Shown here piece by piece: positions 23,055 to 32,427 of a stretch of DNA of 40,865 bases; the first letter of the stretch is position 1; each line of letters starts with the position of its first letter. The stretch is from Streptomyces globisporus (GTDB lineage: Bacteria; Actinomycetota; Actinomycetes; Streptomycetales; Streptomycetaceae). The position numbers and the translations under genes are program-made. The DNA is taken from positions 1 to 40,865 of the forward strand of contig NZ_QWFA01000109.1 of assembly GCF_003501885.1 (NCBI RefSeq), given 5' to 3'. The notes under the pieces were generated by a model, which saw only the letters and a list, made by a program, of their open reading frames with translations, had not been told where the DNA came from and did not search any database.

Positions 23055-23573
23055 ATGTCAGAGCTGACCCTGACGGTCATGCGGCTAGGTTTCCTGGCTG
23101 TTCTGTGGCTGTTCGTCATCGTGGCCGTACAGGTCATCCGCAGCGACCTGTTCGGAACGCGCGTCACGCAGCGCGGCTCACGCCGCACTGCCGCCGACAC
23201 GCGCCCCCAGCAGGGCCGCCAACAACAACAAGCGGCGCCGCCCCAGCAGCGTCAGCAGCCGGGCCGGCAGCGCCGCGGGGCGCCGACCAAGCTGGTCGTG
23301 TCCGAAGGCTCGCTCACGGGCACCACGGTCGCGCTCCAGGGCCAGACCATCACTCTGGGCCGGGCGCACGATTCAACGATCGTGCTGGACGACGACTACG
23401 CGTCCAGTAGGCATGCCAGGATCTACCCGGACCGTGACGGCCAGTGGATCGTCGAGGATCTCGGGTCCACCAACGGCACGTATCTGGAACGGACCCGGCT
23501 CACCACCCCGACACCAGTTCCGCTGGGCGCGCCGATCCGTATCGGCAAGACCGTCATCGAGCTGCGGAAGTAG
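23055..23573 (+). CDS. fhaB: FhaB/FipA: membrane-anchored FHA-domain protein
   Basis: 172 residues. An N-terminal transmembrane helix (about 8-26, VMRLGFLAVLWLFVIVAVQV) precedes a Gln/Arg-rich linker and a C-terminal FHA domain with LGRAHDSTIVLDD, SSRHARI and GSTNGTY. It binds phosphothreonine on kinase or penicillin-binding-protein partners at the septum and poles. It starts 10 bp after fhaA. Confidence 0.94.
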   Translation: MSELTLTVMRLGFLAVLWLFVIVAVQVIRSDLFGTRVTQRGSRRTAADTRPQQGRQQQQAAPPQQRQQPGRQRRGAPTKLVVSEGSLTGTTVALQGQTITLGRAHDSTIVLDDDYASSRHARIYPDRDGQWIVEDLGSTNGTYLERTRLTTPTPVPLGAPIRIGKTVIELRK

Positions 23574-23582
23574 TACGACAAT

Positions 23583-23600
23583 GAGCGAGCGGAGCGAGCG
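23583..23600 (+). repeat. Tandem GAGCGAGCG x2 in the fhaB-pstP spacer
   Basis: Two perfect 9-bp copies. This sequence type is commonly dispersed in high-GC actinobacterial genomes. No function can be assigned. Confidence 0.6.
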
Positions 23601-23702
23601 AGCCGCGGCGGTCCCGACCGTGGACGCTGCCCGGTTCCCGACCGGAGGGTGGGCAGTGTGGCTCGAGACAGGCTGTACCCCGAGCCGACGGGCGAGGTGC
23701 GC

Positions 23703-25202
23703 ATGAGTCTGTCGCTGCGCTTCGCCGCCGGGTCGCACAAGGGCATGATCCGGGAGGGCAACGAGGACTCCGGCTACGCCGGTCCCCGGCTCCTCGCCAT
23801 CGCCGACGGCATGGGCGGTCAGGCGGCCGGTGAGGTCGCCAGCTCCGAGGTGATCTCCACGCTCGTCCCGCTCGACGACGACGTCCCGGGATCCGATCTC
23901 CTGACCTCGCTCGGCTCGGCCGTGCAGCAGGCGAACGACCAGCTGCGCGTCATGGTCGAGGAGGACCCCCAGCTGGAGGGCATGGGCACCACGCTCACCG
24001 CCCTGCTCTGGACCGGTCAGCGCCTCGGCCTGGTGCACGTCGGCGACTCCCGCGCGTATCTGCTGCGCGACGGCGTCCTGACGCAGATCACCCAGGACCA
24101 CACCTGGGTGCAGCGCCTCGTCGACGAGGGCCGGATCACCGAGGAAGAGGCCACCACCCACCCGCAGCGCTCCCTGCTGATGCGGGCGCTGGGCAGCGGC
24201 GACCATGTCGAGCCGGACCTCTCCATCCGCGAGGTCCGGGCCGGCGACCGCTATCTGATCTGCTCCGACGGCCTCTCCGGCGTGGTCTCGCACCAGACGA
24301 TGGAAGAGACCCTCGCCAGCTACCAGGGCCCGCAGGAGACCATCCAGGAGCTGATCCAGCTCGCCCTGCGCGGCGGCGGCCCCGACAACATCACCTGCAT
24401 CGTCGCCGACGTGCTGGACGTCGACAACAACGACACCCTGGCCGGGCAGCTCAACGACACCCCGGTCGTCGTCGGCGCGGTCGCGGAGAACCAGGCCCAG
24501 CTGGGCGACGGCGGGGCCATGCAGACGCCCGCCGGACGCGCGGCGGGCCTCGGCCGTCCCGTGCCCCCGCCCTCCGGCGGCTTCGGCCCGCCCGGCAGCG
24601 GCGACACCGGCTACGGCGGCATGCCGGACGGCTCCTACGACTCCTATGCGGACGACGACTTCGTCAAACCGCGCGGCGGCCGTAAATGGCTGAAGCGTTC
24701 CGTCTACATCGTGCTGGCGCTTGCCGTGATCGGCGGCGGTCTGTACGGCGGCTACCGCTGGACGCAGACGCAGTACTACGTCGGCGCGAAGGACGAGAAC
24801 GTCGCGCTGTTCCAGGGCATCAGCCAGGACCTCGCCTGGGTCTCGCTCTCGAAGGTCGAGAAGAACCACCCCGAGATCGAGCTCAAGTACCTGCCGCCGT
24901 ACCAGCGCAAGCAGGTCGAGTCGACGATCGCCGAGGGCAACATCACCGACGCCCGCGAGAAGATCGCGGAGCTGGCCGCCCAGGCCTCCGCCTGCAAGAA
25001 GGACGCGCAGCGCCGCGCGGCCGAGGCCGAGACCCGGGCCCGTACGGGCGAGGGCGAGGCCGGCGGCACCGCCGGGGCCCCCGCCACCAGGACTTCCGCC
25101 ACGTCCTCCGCCAAGGGGACCAAGCCGACCACCGCTCCCACTCCCGGCCCCAGCCTCTCGGAGGAAGAGAAGAAGCTGGTCCCGCAGTGCGGTAAGCAGT
25201 AA
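23703..25202 (+). CDS. pstP: PP2C-family Ser/Thr protein phosphatase PstP
   Basis: 499 residues. The catalytic PP2C domain (about 1-240) shows metal-binding motifs GNEDSGY, ADGMGGQAAGEVAS and GGGPDNITCIV. A Gly/Pro linker, one transmembrane helix (about 333-352, SVYIVLALAVIGGGLYGGY) and an extracellular part with a Thr/Pro-rich tail follow. It dephosphorylates PknB-type kinases and their targets. ATG 23703 is preferred; an upstream GTG at 23658 has a better-spaced GGAGG and would add 15 residues, so the start is uncertain. Confidence 0.93.
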   Translation: MSLSLRFAAGSHKGMIREGNEDSGYAGPRLLAIADGMGGQAAGEVASSEVISTLVPLDDDVPGSDLLTSLGSAVQQANDQLRVMVEEDPQLEGMGTTLTALLWTGQRLGLVHVGDSRAYLLRDGVLTQITQDHTWVQRLVDEGRITEEEATTHPQRSLLMRALGSGDHVEPDLSIREVRAGDRYLICSDGLSGVVSHQTMEETLASYQGPQETIQELIQLALRGGGPDNITCIVADVLDVDNNDTLAGQLNDTPVVVGAVAENQAQLGDGGAMQTPAGRAAGLGRPVPPPSGGFGPPGSGDTGYGGMPDGSYDSYADDDFVKPRGGRKWLKRSVYIVLALAVIGGGLYGGYRWTQTQYYVGAKDENVALFQGISQDLAWVSLSKVEKNHPEIELKYLPPYQRKQVESTIAEGNITDAREKIAELAAQASACKKDAQRRAAEAETRARTGEGEAGGTAGAPATRTSATSSAKGTKPTTAPTPGPSLSEEEKKLVPQCGKQ

Positions 25203-25224
25203 GCCGTAGGGGGCCTTCAGCACC

Positions 25225-26625
25225 ATGAGCGTTGTCACCAACACGACCACCATCGGCGCGATCGACGCACCGAGCCGCCGCAACACCGAGCTGGTACTCG
25301 TCGTCTTCGCCGTCGCCATCTCGGTGTTCGCCTACGCCAACGTGGGCCTCGCCCTCAACGGCGAACTGCCCTCCGGGATGCTCGGCTACGGAGCGGGGCT
25401 CGCCCTGCTCGGCGGGGTCGCGCACCTCGTGGTGCGCCGGTTCGCCAAGTACGCCGATCCGCTGCTGCTGCCGCTGGCGACCCTGCTCAACGGCCTGGGC
25501 CTGGCGCTGATCTGGCGCCTGGACCAGTCGGAACGCTTCCAGGCTCTGACCACCTTCGCCCCGGCCGCCTCGAAGCAGCTGCTGTTCTCCGCCATCGGCG
25601 TGGCCACGCTGGTCGCGGTCCTGGCCATCCTGAAGGACCACCGCATCCTGCAGCGCTACACGTACATCTCCATGGTCGTGGCGCTGTTCCTGCTGATCCT
25701 GCCGATGTTCTTCCCCGCCGTGAACGGCGCCAAGATCTGGATCAAGATCCCGGGCTTCGGAACGCTCCAGCCCGGCGAGTTCGCCAAGATCATCATCACC
25801 GTGTTCTTCTCGGGCTACCTGATGGTCAAGCGGGACGCGCTGGCCCTGGCCAGCCGCCGCTTCATGGGCCTGTACCTGCCCCGCGGACGGGACCTCGGCC
25901 CGATCCTCGCCATCTGGGCGATGTCGATCCTGATCCTCGTCTTCGAGACCGACCTCGGCACCTCACTGCTCTTCTTCGGCATGTTCGTCGTCATGCTCTA
26001 CGTGGCGACCGAGCGCACCAGCTGGATCGTCTTCGGTCTGCTGATGTCGGCAGTCGGCGCGGTCAGCGTCGCCACGTTCGAACCGCACGTCCAGCAGCGC
26101 GTCACCGCCTGGCTCGACCCCTTCGCGGGCTGGGGCAAGGTGGACGCGAGCGAGCAGATGGCGAAGTCCCTGATGGCCTTCGGCTCCGGAGGCACGCTCG
26201 GGACCGGGCTCGGACAGGGCAACTCCGACCTGATCGGCTTCGCCGCCAACTCCGACTTCATCCTCGCCACGGTCGGCGAGGAGCTCGGGCTCGCCGGGAT
26301 GATGGCCGTGCTTCTCATCTACGGCCTGATCGTCGAGCGCGGCGTACGCACCGCTCTGGCGGCCCGTGACCCGTTCGGCAAGCTGCTCGCGATCGGGCTC
26401 TCCGGCTCGTTCGCCATCCAGGTGTTCGTCGTCGCCGGCGGTGTGATGGGTCTCATCCCGCTCACCGGTATGACGATGCCGTTCCTGGCCGCGGGTGGTT
26501 CCTCCGTTCTCGCCAACTGGGCGCTGATCGCCATTCTGATCAGGATCAGCGACACCGCCCGCCGCCCGGCTCCGGCCCCCTCACCGTCGCCCGACGCCGA
26601 GATGACCCAGGTGGTCCGACCGTGA
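25225..26625 (+). CDS. rodA: RodA/FtsW-family peptidoglycan glycosyltransferase (SEDS)
   Basis: 466 residues with about ten to twelve membrane helices. SEDS motifs are intact: QPGEFAKI (near 192-199), FETDLGTSLLFFGMF, GWGKVDASEQMAKSLMAFGSGG, GNSDLIGFAANSDFILATVGEELG and LIPLTGMTMPFLAAGGSS. It polymerises lipid II during growth and pairs with the class B PBP encoded next. Start 25225 follows GTAGGGGG; the stop overlaps the pbpA GTG. Alternatively it could be a sporulation or division paralogue, since streptomycetes carry several SEDS proteins. Confidence 0.94.
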   Translation: MSVVTNTTTIGAIDAPSRRNTELVLVVFAVAISVFAYANVGLALNGELPSGMLGYGAGLALLGGVAHLVVRRFAKYADPLLLPLATLLNGLGLALIWRLDQSERFQALTTFAPAASKQLLFSAIGVATLVAVLAILKDHRILQRYTYISMVVALFLLILPMFFPAVNGAKIWIKIPGFGTLQPGEFAKIIITVFFSGYLMVKRDALALASRRFMGLYLPRGRDLGPILAIWAMSILILVFETDLGTSLLFFGMFVVMLYVATERTSWIVFGLLMSAVGAVSVATFEPHVQQRVTAWLDPFAGWGKVDASEQMAKSLMAFGSGGTLGTGLGQGNSDLIGFAANSDFILATVGEELGLAGMMAVLLIYGLIVERGVRTALAARDPFGKLLAIGLSGSFAIQVFVVAGGVMGLIPLTGMTMPFLAAGGSSVLANWALIAILIRISDTARRPAPAPSPSPDAEMTQVVRP

Positions 26626-28079
26626 ACAAGCCGCTGCGCCGGATCGCGATCTTCTGCGGCATCCTCGTCCTCTCGCTCCTCATCCGGGACAACTGGCTCC
26701 AGTACGTCCGTGCCGACGAACTGAACAGCCACAAGTACAACCGCCGCGTCGAGATCGAGCGGTACGCCCACGAACGCGGCGACATCATCGTCGACGGCAA
26801 GGCGATCACCGGCTCCGCCGAGACCGAGGACAGCGACTTCAAGTACAAGCGGGTCTGGAAGAACGGCCCCCTGTGGGCCCCGGTGACCGGCTATTCGTCC
26901 CAGGCCTTCGACTCCTCGCAGCTGGAGAACCTGGAAGACGGCATCCTCACCGGCAACGACGACCAGCTGTTCTTCGACCGGACGCTGTCGATGTTCACCG
27001 GCGAGAAGAAGCGCGGCGGCAACATCGTCACCACGCTGAACGGCGACGCCCAGAAGGCCGCCTTCAAGGGGCTCGGCGACAAGAAGGGCGCGGTGGTCGC
27101 CCTCGACCCCAAGAGCGGCGCCATCCTCGCCCTCGCGAGCACCCCGTCCTACGACCCCTCGGTCTTCGCCGGGAACTCCATGAAGGACTCGGACAACCGG
27201 CAGAAGCTCCTGAAGGACAAGGACAAGCCGATGCTCAACCGGGCATTGCGCGAGACCTACCCCCCGGGCTCCACCTTCAAGGTCGTCACCGCCGCCGCCG
27301 CCCTGGAGAACGGGCTGTACGACGACATCGACGCCAAGACGGAATCGCCGCTTCCCTGGACGCTTCCGCAGTCCACCACGGAGCTCAAGAACGAGGGCAA
27401 CATCCCCTGCAAGGACGCCTCGCTGCGGGAGGCCCTGCGCTGGTCGTGCAACACCGTCTTCGGGAAGATGAGCGACGACCTCGGCAACCAGAAGATGATC
27501 GAGCAGACGGACAAGTTCGGCTTCAACAAGGAAGTCTTCACGCCCGTCCGCGCCGACGCCAGCATCTACCCCGAGGACAACAAGCCGCAGAACGCCATGG
27601 CCGGCATCGGTCAGGCATCGAACCGGACCACCCCGCTCCAGATGGCCATGGTGGCCTCCGCGATCGCCAACGACGGCAAGCTGATGCAGCCGTACATGGT
27701 CGCCGAGCGCCAGGCGCCCAACCTGGACCCGGTCTACACCCACGAGCCCGAGGAACTCAGCCGCGCGCTCTCCGGTGAGAACGCCCAGAAGGTCCAGCAG
27801 ATGATGGAGACCGTGGTCAAGGACGGCACGGGAACCAACGCGCAGATCCCCGGCGTCACAGTGGGCGGCAAGACCGGTACCGCCCAGCACGGTCTGAACA
27901 ACAGCGAGAAGCCGTACGCCTGGTTCATCTCGTACGCGAAGACCGACAACGGCTCCCCGGTCGCCGTCGCCGTCGTGGTCGAGGACGGCAACGCCAACCG
28001 GGACGACATCTCCGGTGGCGGCCTGGCCGCCCCCATCGCGCGCGACGTGATGAAGGCGGTCATCGACAGCAAGAAGTGA
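26622..28079 (+). CDS. pbpA: Class B penicillin-binding protein PbpA
   Basis: 485 residues. An N-terminal membrane anchor (ILVLSLLIRDN region) leads to a non-catalytic domain and a transpeptidase domain with active-site STFK at 217-220, SCN at 275-277 and KTG at 417-419. GTG 26622 overlaps the rodA stop (GTGA). It crosslinks the glycan made by the coupled SEDS protein. Confidence 0.95.
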   Translation: MNKPLRRIAIFCGILVLSLLIRDNWLQYVRADELNSHKYNRRVEIERYAHERGDIIVDGKAITGSAETEDSDFKYKRVWKNGPLWAPVTGYSSQAFDSSQLENLEDGILTGNDDQLFFDRTLSMFTGEKKRGGNIVTTLNGDAQKAAFKGLGDKKGAVVALDPKSGAILALASTPSYDPSVFAGNSMKDSDNRQKLLKDKDKPMLNRALRETYPPGSTFKVVTAAAALENGLYDDIDAKTESPLPWTLPQSTTELKNEGNIPCKDASLREALRWSCNTVFGKMSDDLGNQKMIEQTDKFGFNKEVFTPVRADASIYPEDNKPQNAMAGIGQASNRTTPLQMAMVASAIANDGKLMQPYMVAERQAPNLDPVYTHEPEELSRALSGENAQKVQQMMETVVKDGTGTNAQIPGVTVGGKTGTAQHGLNNSEKPYAWFISYAKTDNGSPVAVAVVVEDGNANRDDISGGGLAAPIARDVMKAVIDSKK

Positions 28080-28250
28080 GACCTGTCACGGCTGTCGCCC
28101 GTCATACCGGACATCGCATACCGGTCGGATATCGGCTGACGGGTGCGGGCTGAGCACGTAACCCGTGCCCGGTAGCGTATGCGCGAACAGCGCACCGCCG
28201 CGGACCACACACGGGTGCGGTCGGGACTGACGGAGAGGGCTGGAACAGTT
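28080..28250 (+). promoter_or_regulatory. pbpA-pknB intergenic region, possible internal promoter
   Basis: 171 bp. It has two copies of CATACCGG, the inverted repeat GCACG-N5-CGTGC, and a -10-like TAGCGT. This suggests the kinase can be transcribed separately from the upstream genes. Confidence 0.4.
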
Positions 28251-30245
28251 ATGGAAGAGCCGCGTCGCCTCGGCGGCCGGTACGAGCTGGGCTCGGTGCT
28301 CGGCCGTGGTGGCATGGCCGAGGTCTACCTCGCCCACGACACCCGGCTCGGCCGCACCGTAGCTGTGAAGACGCTCCGGGCCGATCTGGCCCGTGACCCG
28401 TCGTTCCAGGCCCGGTTCCGCCGAGAGGCCCAGTCGGCCGCCTCGCTCAACCACCCCGCGATCGTCGCCGTGTACGACACCGGCGAGGACTACGTCGACG
28501 GGGTCTCCATCCCGTACATCGTGATGGAGTACGTCGACGGGTCGACGTTGCGGGAACTGCTGCACTCCGGTCGCAGACTGCTCCCCGAGCGCACGCTGGA
28601 GATGACGGTCGGCATCCTCCAGGCCCTGGAGTACTCGCACCGCGCCCAGATCGTCCACCGCGACATCAAGCCGGCGAACGTCATGCTGACGCGCACCGGC
28701 CAGGTCAAGGTCATGGACTTCGGCATCGCCCGCGCCATGGGCGACTCCGGAATGACGATGACGCAGACCGCCGCGGTCATCGGCACCGCCCAGTACCTCT
28801 CCCCGGAGCAGGCCAAGGGCGAGCAGGTCGACGCCCGCTCCGACCTGTACTCCACCGGCTGTCTGCTCTACGAGCTGCTCGCGGTGCGGCCCCCGTTCGT
28901 CGGGGACTCGCCCGTCGCGGTGGCCTACCAGCATGTCCGCGAGGAGCCGCAGCCGCCGAGCAACTTCGACCCCGAGATCACGCCCGAGATGGACGCGATC
29001 GTGTTGAAGGCGCTCACCAAGGACCCGGACTACCGCTACCAGTCCGCCGACGAGATGCGCGCCGACATCGAGGCCTGCCTCGACGGCCAGCCGGTCGCGG
29101 CCACGGCGGCGATGGGCGCCGCCGGGTACGGGGGCTACGACGGCTACAACCCCGACCAGCCCACCACCGCCCTGCGCCCGGCCGACCCGAACAACGCGCA
29201 GACCTCGATGCTGCCGCCGGTCAACCCGGAAGACGGCGGCTACGGCTACGACGACCGCCAGGGCCGCCGGGGCCGGCAGAAGAAGAGCAACACCTCGACG
29301 ATCCTGCTGGTCGTCGCGGGCATCCTGGTGCTCATCGGCGCGATCCTGATCGGCCGGGTGATCTTCTCCGACAACGGGGGTGACAACCAGGTCAAGGCCC
29401 CGAACCTGGTGGGCTCCACGCTTGAGGAAGCACAGACGCTCGCGTCCAGAACCGGCGTCACCGTGACCAAGGGCGCCGAAGAGCCGTGCGAGCAGCAGGA
29501 GAAGGGCCAGATCTGCTCCCAGGATCCGTCGCCCGACGCGATGATGGACAAGGACGGCACGGTCACGGTCGTCGTCTCGTCCGGAGCGCCGCAGATCGAG
29601 GTCCCCAACGTCCTGGAGAAGTCCGAGGACGGCGCCCGCGAAGTCCTGGAAGGCGACGGCTTCACGGTCAACGTCACCACGGAGGAGTCCGACGAGCCCG
29701 AGGGGACGGTGATCAAGCAGGACCCCAAGGGCGGCCAGAAGGCCGACGAGGAGTCCGAGGTCACCATCACCCTGGCCGTCCAGGCCACGCTCGACCTGCC
29801 CGACATGCGGACCCGCACGTTCGAGGCGGCGGAGCAGCAGCTTCGCGGCATCGGGTTCACCAACGTCTCGCGGACCGACGTGGACTCGGACAAGCCGGCC
29901 GGTGAGGTCATCGAGCAGACCCCCACGGGCCCGAGCAAGCAGGGCAAGGACGTGCAGATCGTCCTCAAGGTCTCCAAGGGCCCGGCCCAGCCGGAGCAGG
30001 TCCAGATCCCCGGTGACATCGGCGGCAAGTCGTACCAGGACGCGAAGGCCCAGCTCGAAGCGCTCGGGTTCGTGGTTCAGCTCGCTCCCAACTCGGTCGA
30101 CAAGCCGAACGCCCGGGTGATCACCAGCAGCCCGGCACCGACCACCCAGGCGGACAAGGGCAGCACCGTCACCCTCGTGACCATCGAGGGCGGCGGGAAC
30201 GGCGGGAACGGCGGGGGCTTCATCGGAGGCATGGGCGACGACTGA
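28251..30245 (+). CDS. pknB: PASTA-domain Ser/Thr protein kinase (PknB type)
   Basis: 664 residues. Kinase domain landmarks: P-loop GRGGMAEV (18-25), K40, HRD at 136-138, DFG at 156-158 and activation loop TMTQTAAVIGTAQYLSPEQA. One transmembrane helix (about 349-372) is followed by four extracellular PASTA repeats that sense muropeptides or lipid II in related kinases. PASTA 1 has two cysteines (CEQQEKGQIC), which may form a disulfide. The tail is Gly/Asn-rich. ATG 28251 follows GGAGAGGG at long spacing. It is the output kinase of the cassette; FhaA, FhaB and PBPs are expected partners. Confidence 0.95.
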   Translation: MEEPRRLGGRYELGSVLGRGGMAEVYLAHDTRLGRTVAVKTLRADLARDPSFQARFRREAQSAASLNHPAIVAVYDTGEDYVDGVSIPYIVMEYVDGSTLRELLHSGRRLLPERTLEMTVGILQALEYSHRAQIVHRDIKPANVMLTRTGQVKVMDFGIARAMGDSGMTMTQTAAVIGTAQYLSPEQAKGEQVDARSDLYSTGCLLYELLAVRPPFVGDSPVAVAYQHVREEPQPPSNFDPEITPEMDAIVLKALTKDPDYRYQSADEMRADIEACLDGQPVAATAAMGAAGYGGYDGYNPDQPTTALRPADPNNAQTSMLPPVNPEDGGYGYDDRQGRRGRQKKSNTSTILLVVAGILVLIGAILIGRVIFSDNGGDNQVKAPNLVGSTLEEAQTLASRTGVTVTKGAEEPCEQQEKGQICSQDPSPDAMMDKDGTVTVVVSSGAPQIEVPNVLEKSEDGAREVLEGDGFTVNVTTEESDEPEGTVIKQDPKGGQKADEESEVTITLAVQATLDLPDMRTRTFEAAEQQLRGIGFTNVSRTDVDSDKPAGEVIEQTPTGPSKQGKDVQIVLKVSKGPAQPEQVQIPGDIGGKSYQDAKAQLEALGFVVQLAPNSVDKPNARVITSSPAPTTQADKGSTVTLVTIEGGGNGGNGGGFIGGMGDD

Positions 30246-30273
30246 ACCGCCGTCCCCCCACCGGCAGTACGGG

Positions 30274-30312
30274 AAGGGCCCCGGTCACCCAAGCTCGGCG
30301 ACCGGGGCCCTT
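30274..30312. terminator. Bidirectional terminator between pknB and srtE
   Basis: A 13-bp stem AAGGGCCCCGGTC / GACCGGGGCCCTT with a 13-base loop, followed by TT on the plus strand. It separates two converging transcription units. Confidence 0.8.
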
Positions 30313-30341
30313 TCCATGTGCGGGGGAGGCGCGGCGAGGGC

Positions 30342-31076
30342 TCAGCGCAGCTCGGCCGGGATCGTGCGGTCCTTGTCGACCTTCTCCGTACGCTCCAGCT
30401 CGCCCCACACGATGTACCGGTACTTCGAGGTGTAGACCGGGGTGCAGGTCGTCAGCGTGATGTAGCGGCCGGGCTCCTTGACGCCCGACTCCTCCGGGAC
30501 CGGCTGGATCACGTCGACGTTGAACTTCGAGGTCTCGGGGAGCGTCTTGTAGACCTTGTAGACGTACCAGGTGTCCTTGGTCTCGAAGACGACCGGATCG
30601 CCGTTCTTCAGCTTGTGGATGTTGTGGAACTTCGCGCCGTGCCCGTCGCGGTGCGCGGCCAGCGTGAAGTTGCCCTCGTCGTCCCAGGGGAGGGCCGACT
30701 CGACGGGGTCGGTGTAGTAGCCCGCGATGCCGTTGTTGAGGGTCTTGGGGTCGGTGCCCTTCTTGACCAGCACCTCGCCGTTCTTCATGGCGGGCACGTG
30801 CAGGAAGCCGATGCCGTCCTTGGTGTCGAGGGCGCCCGGCCCGTCCGCCCATTTGCTGCGGACCGTGTCGCCCTGCCGGTCGGCCTCACGGTCGGCGAGC
30901 ACGTTGGTCCACCACAGGGAGTAGACGACGAACAGCGCGAGCACCAGGCCCGCGGTGATGAGCAGTTCGCCGAAGACGCTGACGGCCGTCGCCACGGGGT
31001 GGCGGACGCGGCGGCGTGCCGGGGGCGGGGACGCGGACGTGTCGGTCCGCTCGTCGTGCTCGGTCCTCGCTGCCAC
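30342..31076 (-). CDS. srtE: Class E sortase (first of three)
   Basis: 244 residues from GTG 31076. A short cytoplasmic Arg-rich N-terminus, one membrane helix (about 30-55, VSVFGELLITAGLVLALFVVYSLWW) and the extracellular sortase domain. Catalytic residues: H142 (AAHRDGHG), C211 (TLTTC) and R220. Class E sortases anchor proteins with LAXTG-type sorting signals to peptidoglycan, including chaplins in Streptomyces. It lies 25 bp downstream of a second srtE on the same strand. Confidence 0.94.
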   Translation of the reverse strand: MAARTEHDERTDTSASPPPARRRVRHPVATAVSVFGELLITAGLVLALFVVYSLWWTNVLADREADRQGDTVRSKWADGPGALDTKDGIGFLHVPAMKNGEVLVKKGTDPKTLNNGIAGYYTDPVESALPWDDEGNFTLAAHRDGHGAKFHNIHKLKNGDPVVFETKDTWYVYKVYKTLPETSKFNVDVIQPVPEESGVKEPGRYITLTTCTPVYTSKYRYIVWGELERTEKVDKDRTIPAELR

Positions 31077-31101
31077 CGCACCGTCCCTGTCGTGAGGATG
31101 T

Positions 31102-32427
31102 TCAGCCGACGAGCGCGTCGGGCTTTCCCTCGCTGCGTGGCCGTTCGTCGACCATCTTGCCCCAGACGATCAGCCGGTAGGTACTCGTGAATTCCGGCGT
31201 ACAGGTCGTCAGCGTGAGGTACCTGCCCGGCTTCGTGAACCCGGAACCGACCGGGATCGGCTCGATCACCGAGATGTTGGACGGCGAGGTCTGCGGGAGG
31301 ATGTTGGCCATCTCGTACGTGTAGTACGCGTCCCGGGTCTCGACCACGATCGGGTCGCCGCGCTTCAGCTTGTTGATGTAGCGGAACGGTTCGCCATGGG
31401 TGTTGCGGTGACCCGCCACGGAGAAGTTGCCCTGCTCGTCGGAGGGCATCGCCGTCTTGAGCTTGCCCTCGCCGTAGTGGCCGATCATCCCCCGGTCGAG
31501 GACCTTCTCCTTGTCGATGCCCTCGGCGATCGGGGCGACGACGTCCAGCTTGGGGATGTGCATGATCGCGAAGCCCTCACCGGGCGCGAACACCCCTGGT
31601 TTCCGGTCCCCGTTGGCCCATGCGTCCTGGATCCGGTTCGTCTCCTTGCCGGCGATCCGGTCGGCCCGGATGTTGGTCCACCACAGCTGGTAGGTGACGA
31701 ACAGCAGCATCAGGACGCCCAGCGTGATGAACACCTCGCCGACCGCCCGGCTGGCGATGACCGCGGGGCTGTCCTTCGCCGCCCGCGCCGCGCGCCGGGC
31801 CTCCACCCGGGACATCGGCGCGGCGGCCGGGGTGGCCTTCTGCTCCGGGGGCGCCCCCGGGCGCCGACGCCCGCGCCCCTTGGCCGCCCGCCGCCGCTCG
31901 GCCCGCCCGCCGGGGGCAGGAGGCGAAGGAGCGGAGGCCGACTGCGGATCAGGCGCGGGGTCGGACTCCGTCTCCGACGGTATGCGGGCGAGCACTTCCG
32001 TGCGCGCTTCGGCGTGCGGGCCCGGTGGGTCCGGAACCGGGGCCGGAGCCGGCTCCTCGGCCGGAGCCACCGGGGACACCGAGTCCGCCGGGGCCATGCG
32101 CGCCGACGGCTCCTGAGGCCCGTACCAGTCGCGTTGGTACCCGGCGGGGTCGTACCACTCGTTCGGGGCTCCCTGGGCCTGCTGAGGCGCTTGGTGGAGG
32201 CTTTGGTGGGCCGCGTACCCGGTCTCGTACGAGGAGTGCGCCGCGGGTTCCGCCGCCGGGACCGTGTCCGACCGGAACCACGGCGACGTGTGCCCGCCGG
32301 GCAGCGGATCGTTCAGCGGATCCGCGAGGCCGTCCACCGCCGCCACGAACGCCCCGTCGGTCCCGTACGCCCCGTGCGCGTCGGGGCCTTCCGGTCCGGC
32401 GGCGTGCCCGGGGCGGCCTGCGGTCAC
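31102..32427 (-). CDS. srtE: Class E sortase with long cytoplasmic N-terminal extension (second of three)
   Basis: 441 residues from GTG 32427, which overlaps the pabA TGA (GTGA). The first about 220 residues are disordered, Pro/Ala/Gly-rich, and end in a strongly basic stretch (RRRAAKGRGRRRPG). One helix (about 229-250) and the sortase domain follow, with H340, C409 (TLTTC) and R418. The His-to-Cys distance (69) equals that of its two paralogues. The unusual length is real, not a start error, because the frame is fixed by the overlap and no closer start has a ribosome-binding site. Confidence 0.92.
   Translation of the reverse strand: MTAGRPGHAAGPEGPDAHGAYGTDGAFVAAVDGLADPLNDPLPGGHTSPWFRSDTVPAAEPAAHSSYETGYAAHQSLHQAPQQAQGAPNEWYDPAGYQRDWYGPQEPSARMAPADSVSPVAPAEEPAPAPVPDPPGPHAEARTEVLARIPSETESDPAPDPQSASAPSPPAPGGRAERRRAAKGRGRRRPGAPPEQKATPAAAPMSRVEARRAARAAKDSPAVIASRAVGEVFITLGVLMLLFVTYQLWWTNIRADRIAGKETNRIQDAWANGDRKPGVFAPGEGFAIMHIPKLDVVAPIAEGIDKEKVLDRGMIGHYGEGKLKTAMPSDEQGNFSVAGHRNTHGEPFRYINKLKRGDPIVVETRDAYYTYEMANILPQTSPSNISVIEPIPVGSGFTKPGRYLTLTTCTPEFTSTYRLIVWGKMVDERPRSEGKPDALVG

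Noticed and set aside
23581..23702. Small ORF starting in GAGCGAGCG repeat
   Set aside because: No ribosome-binding site or conserved pattern, and it overlaps the pstP start region.
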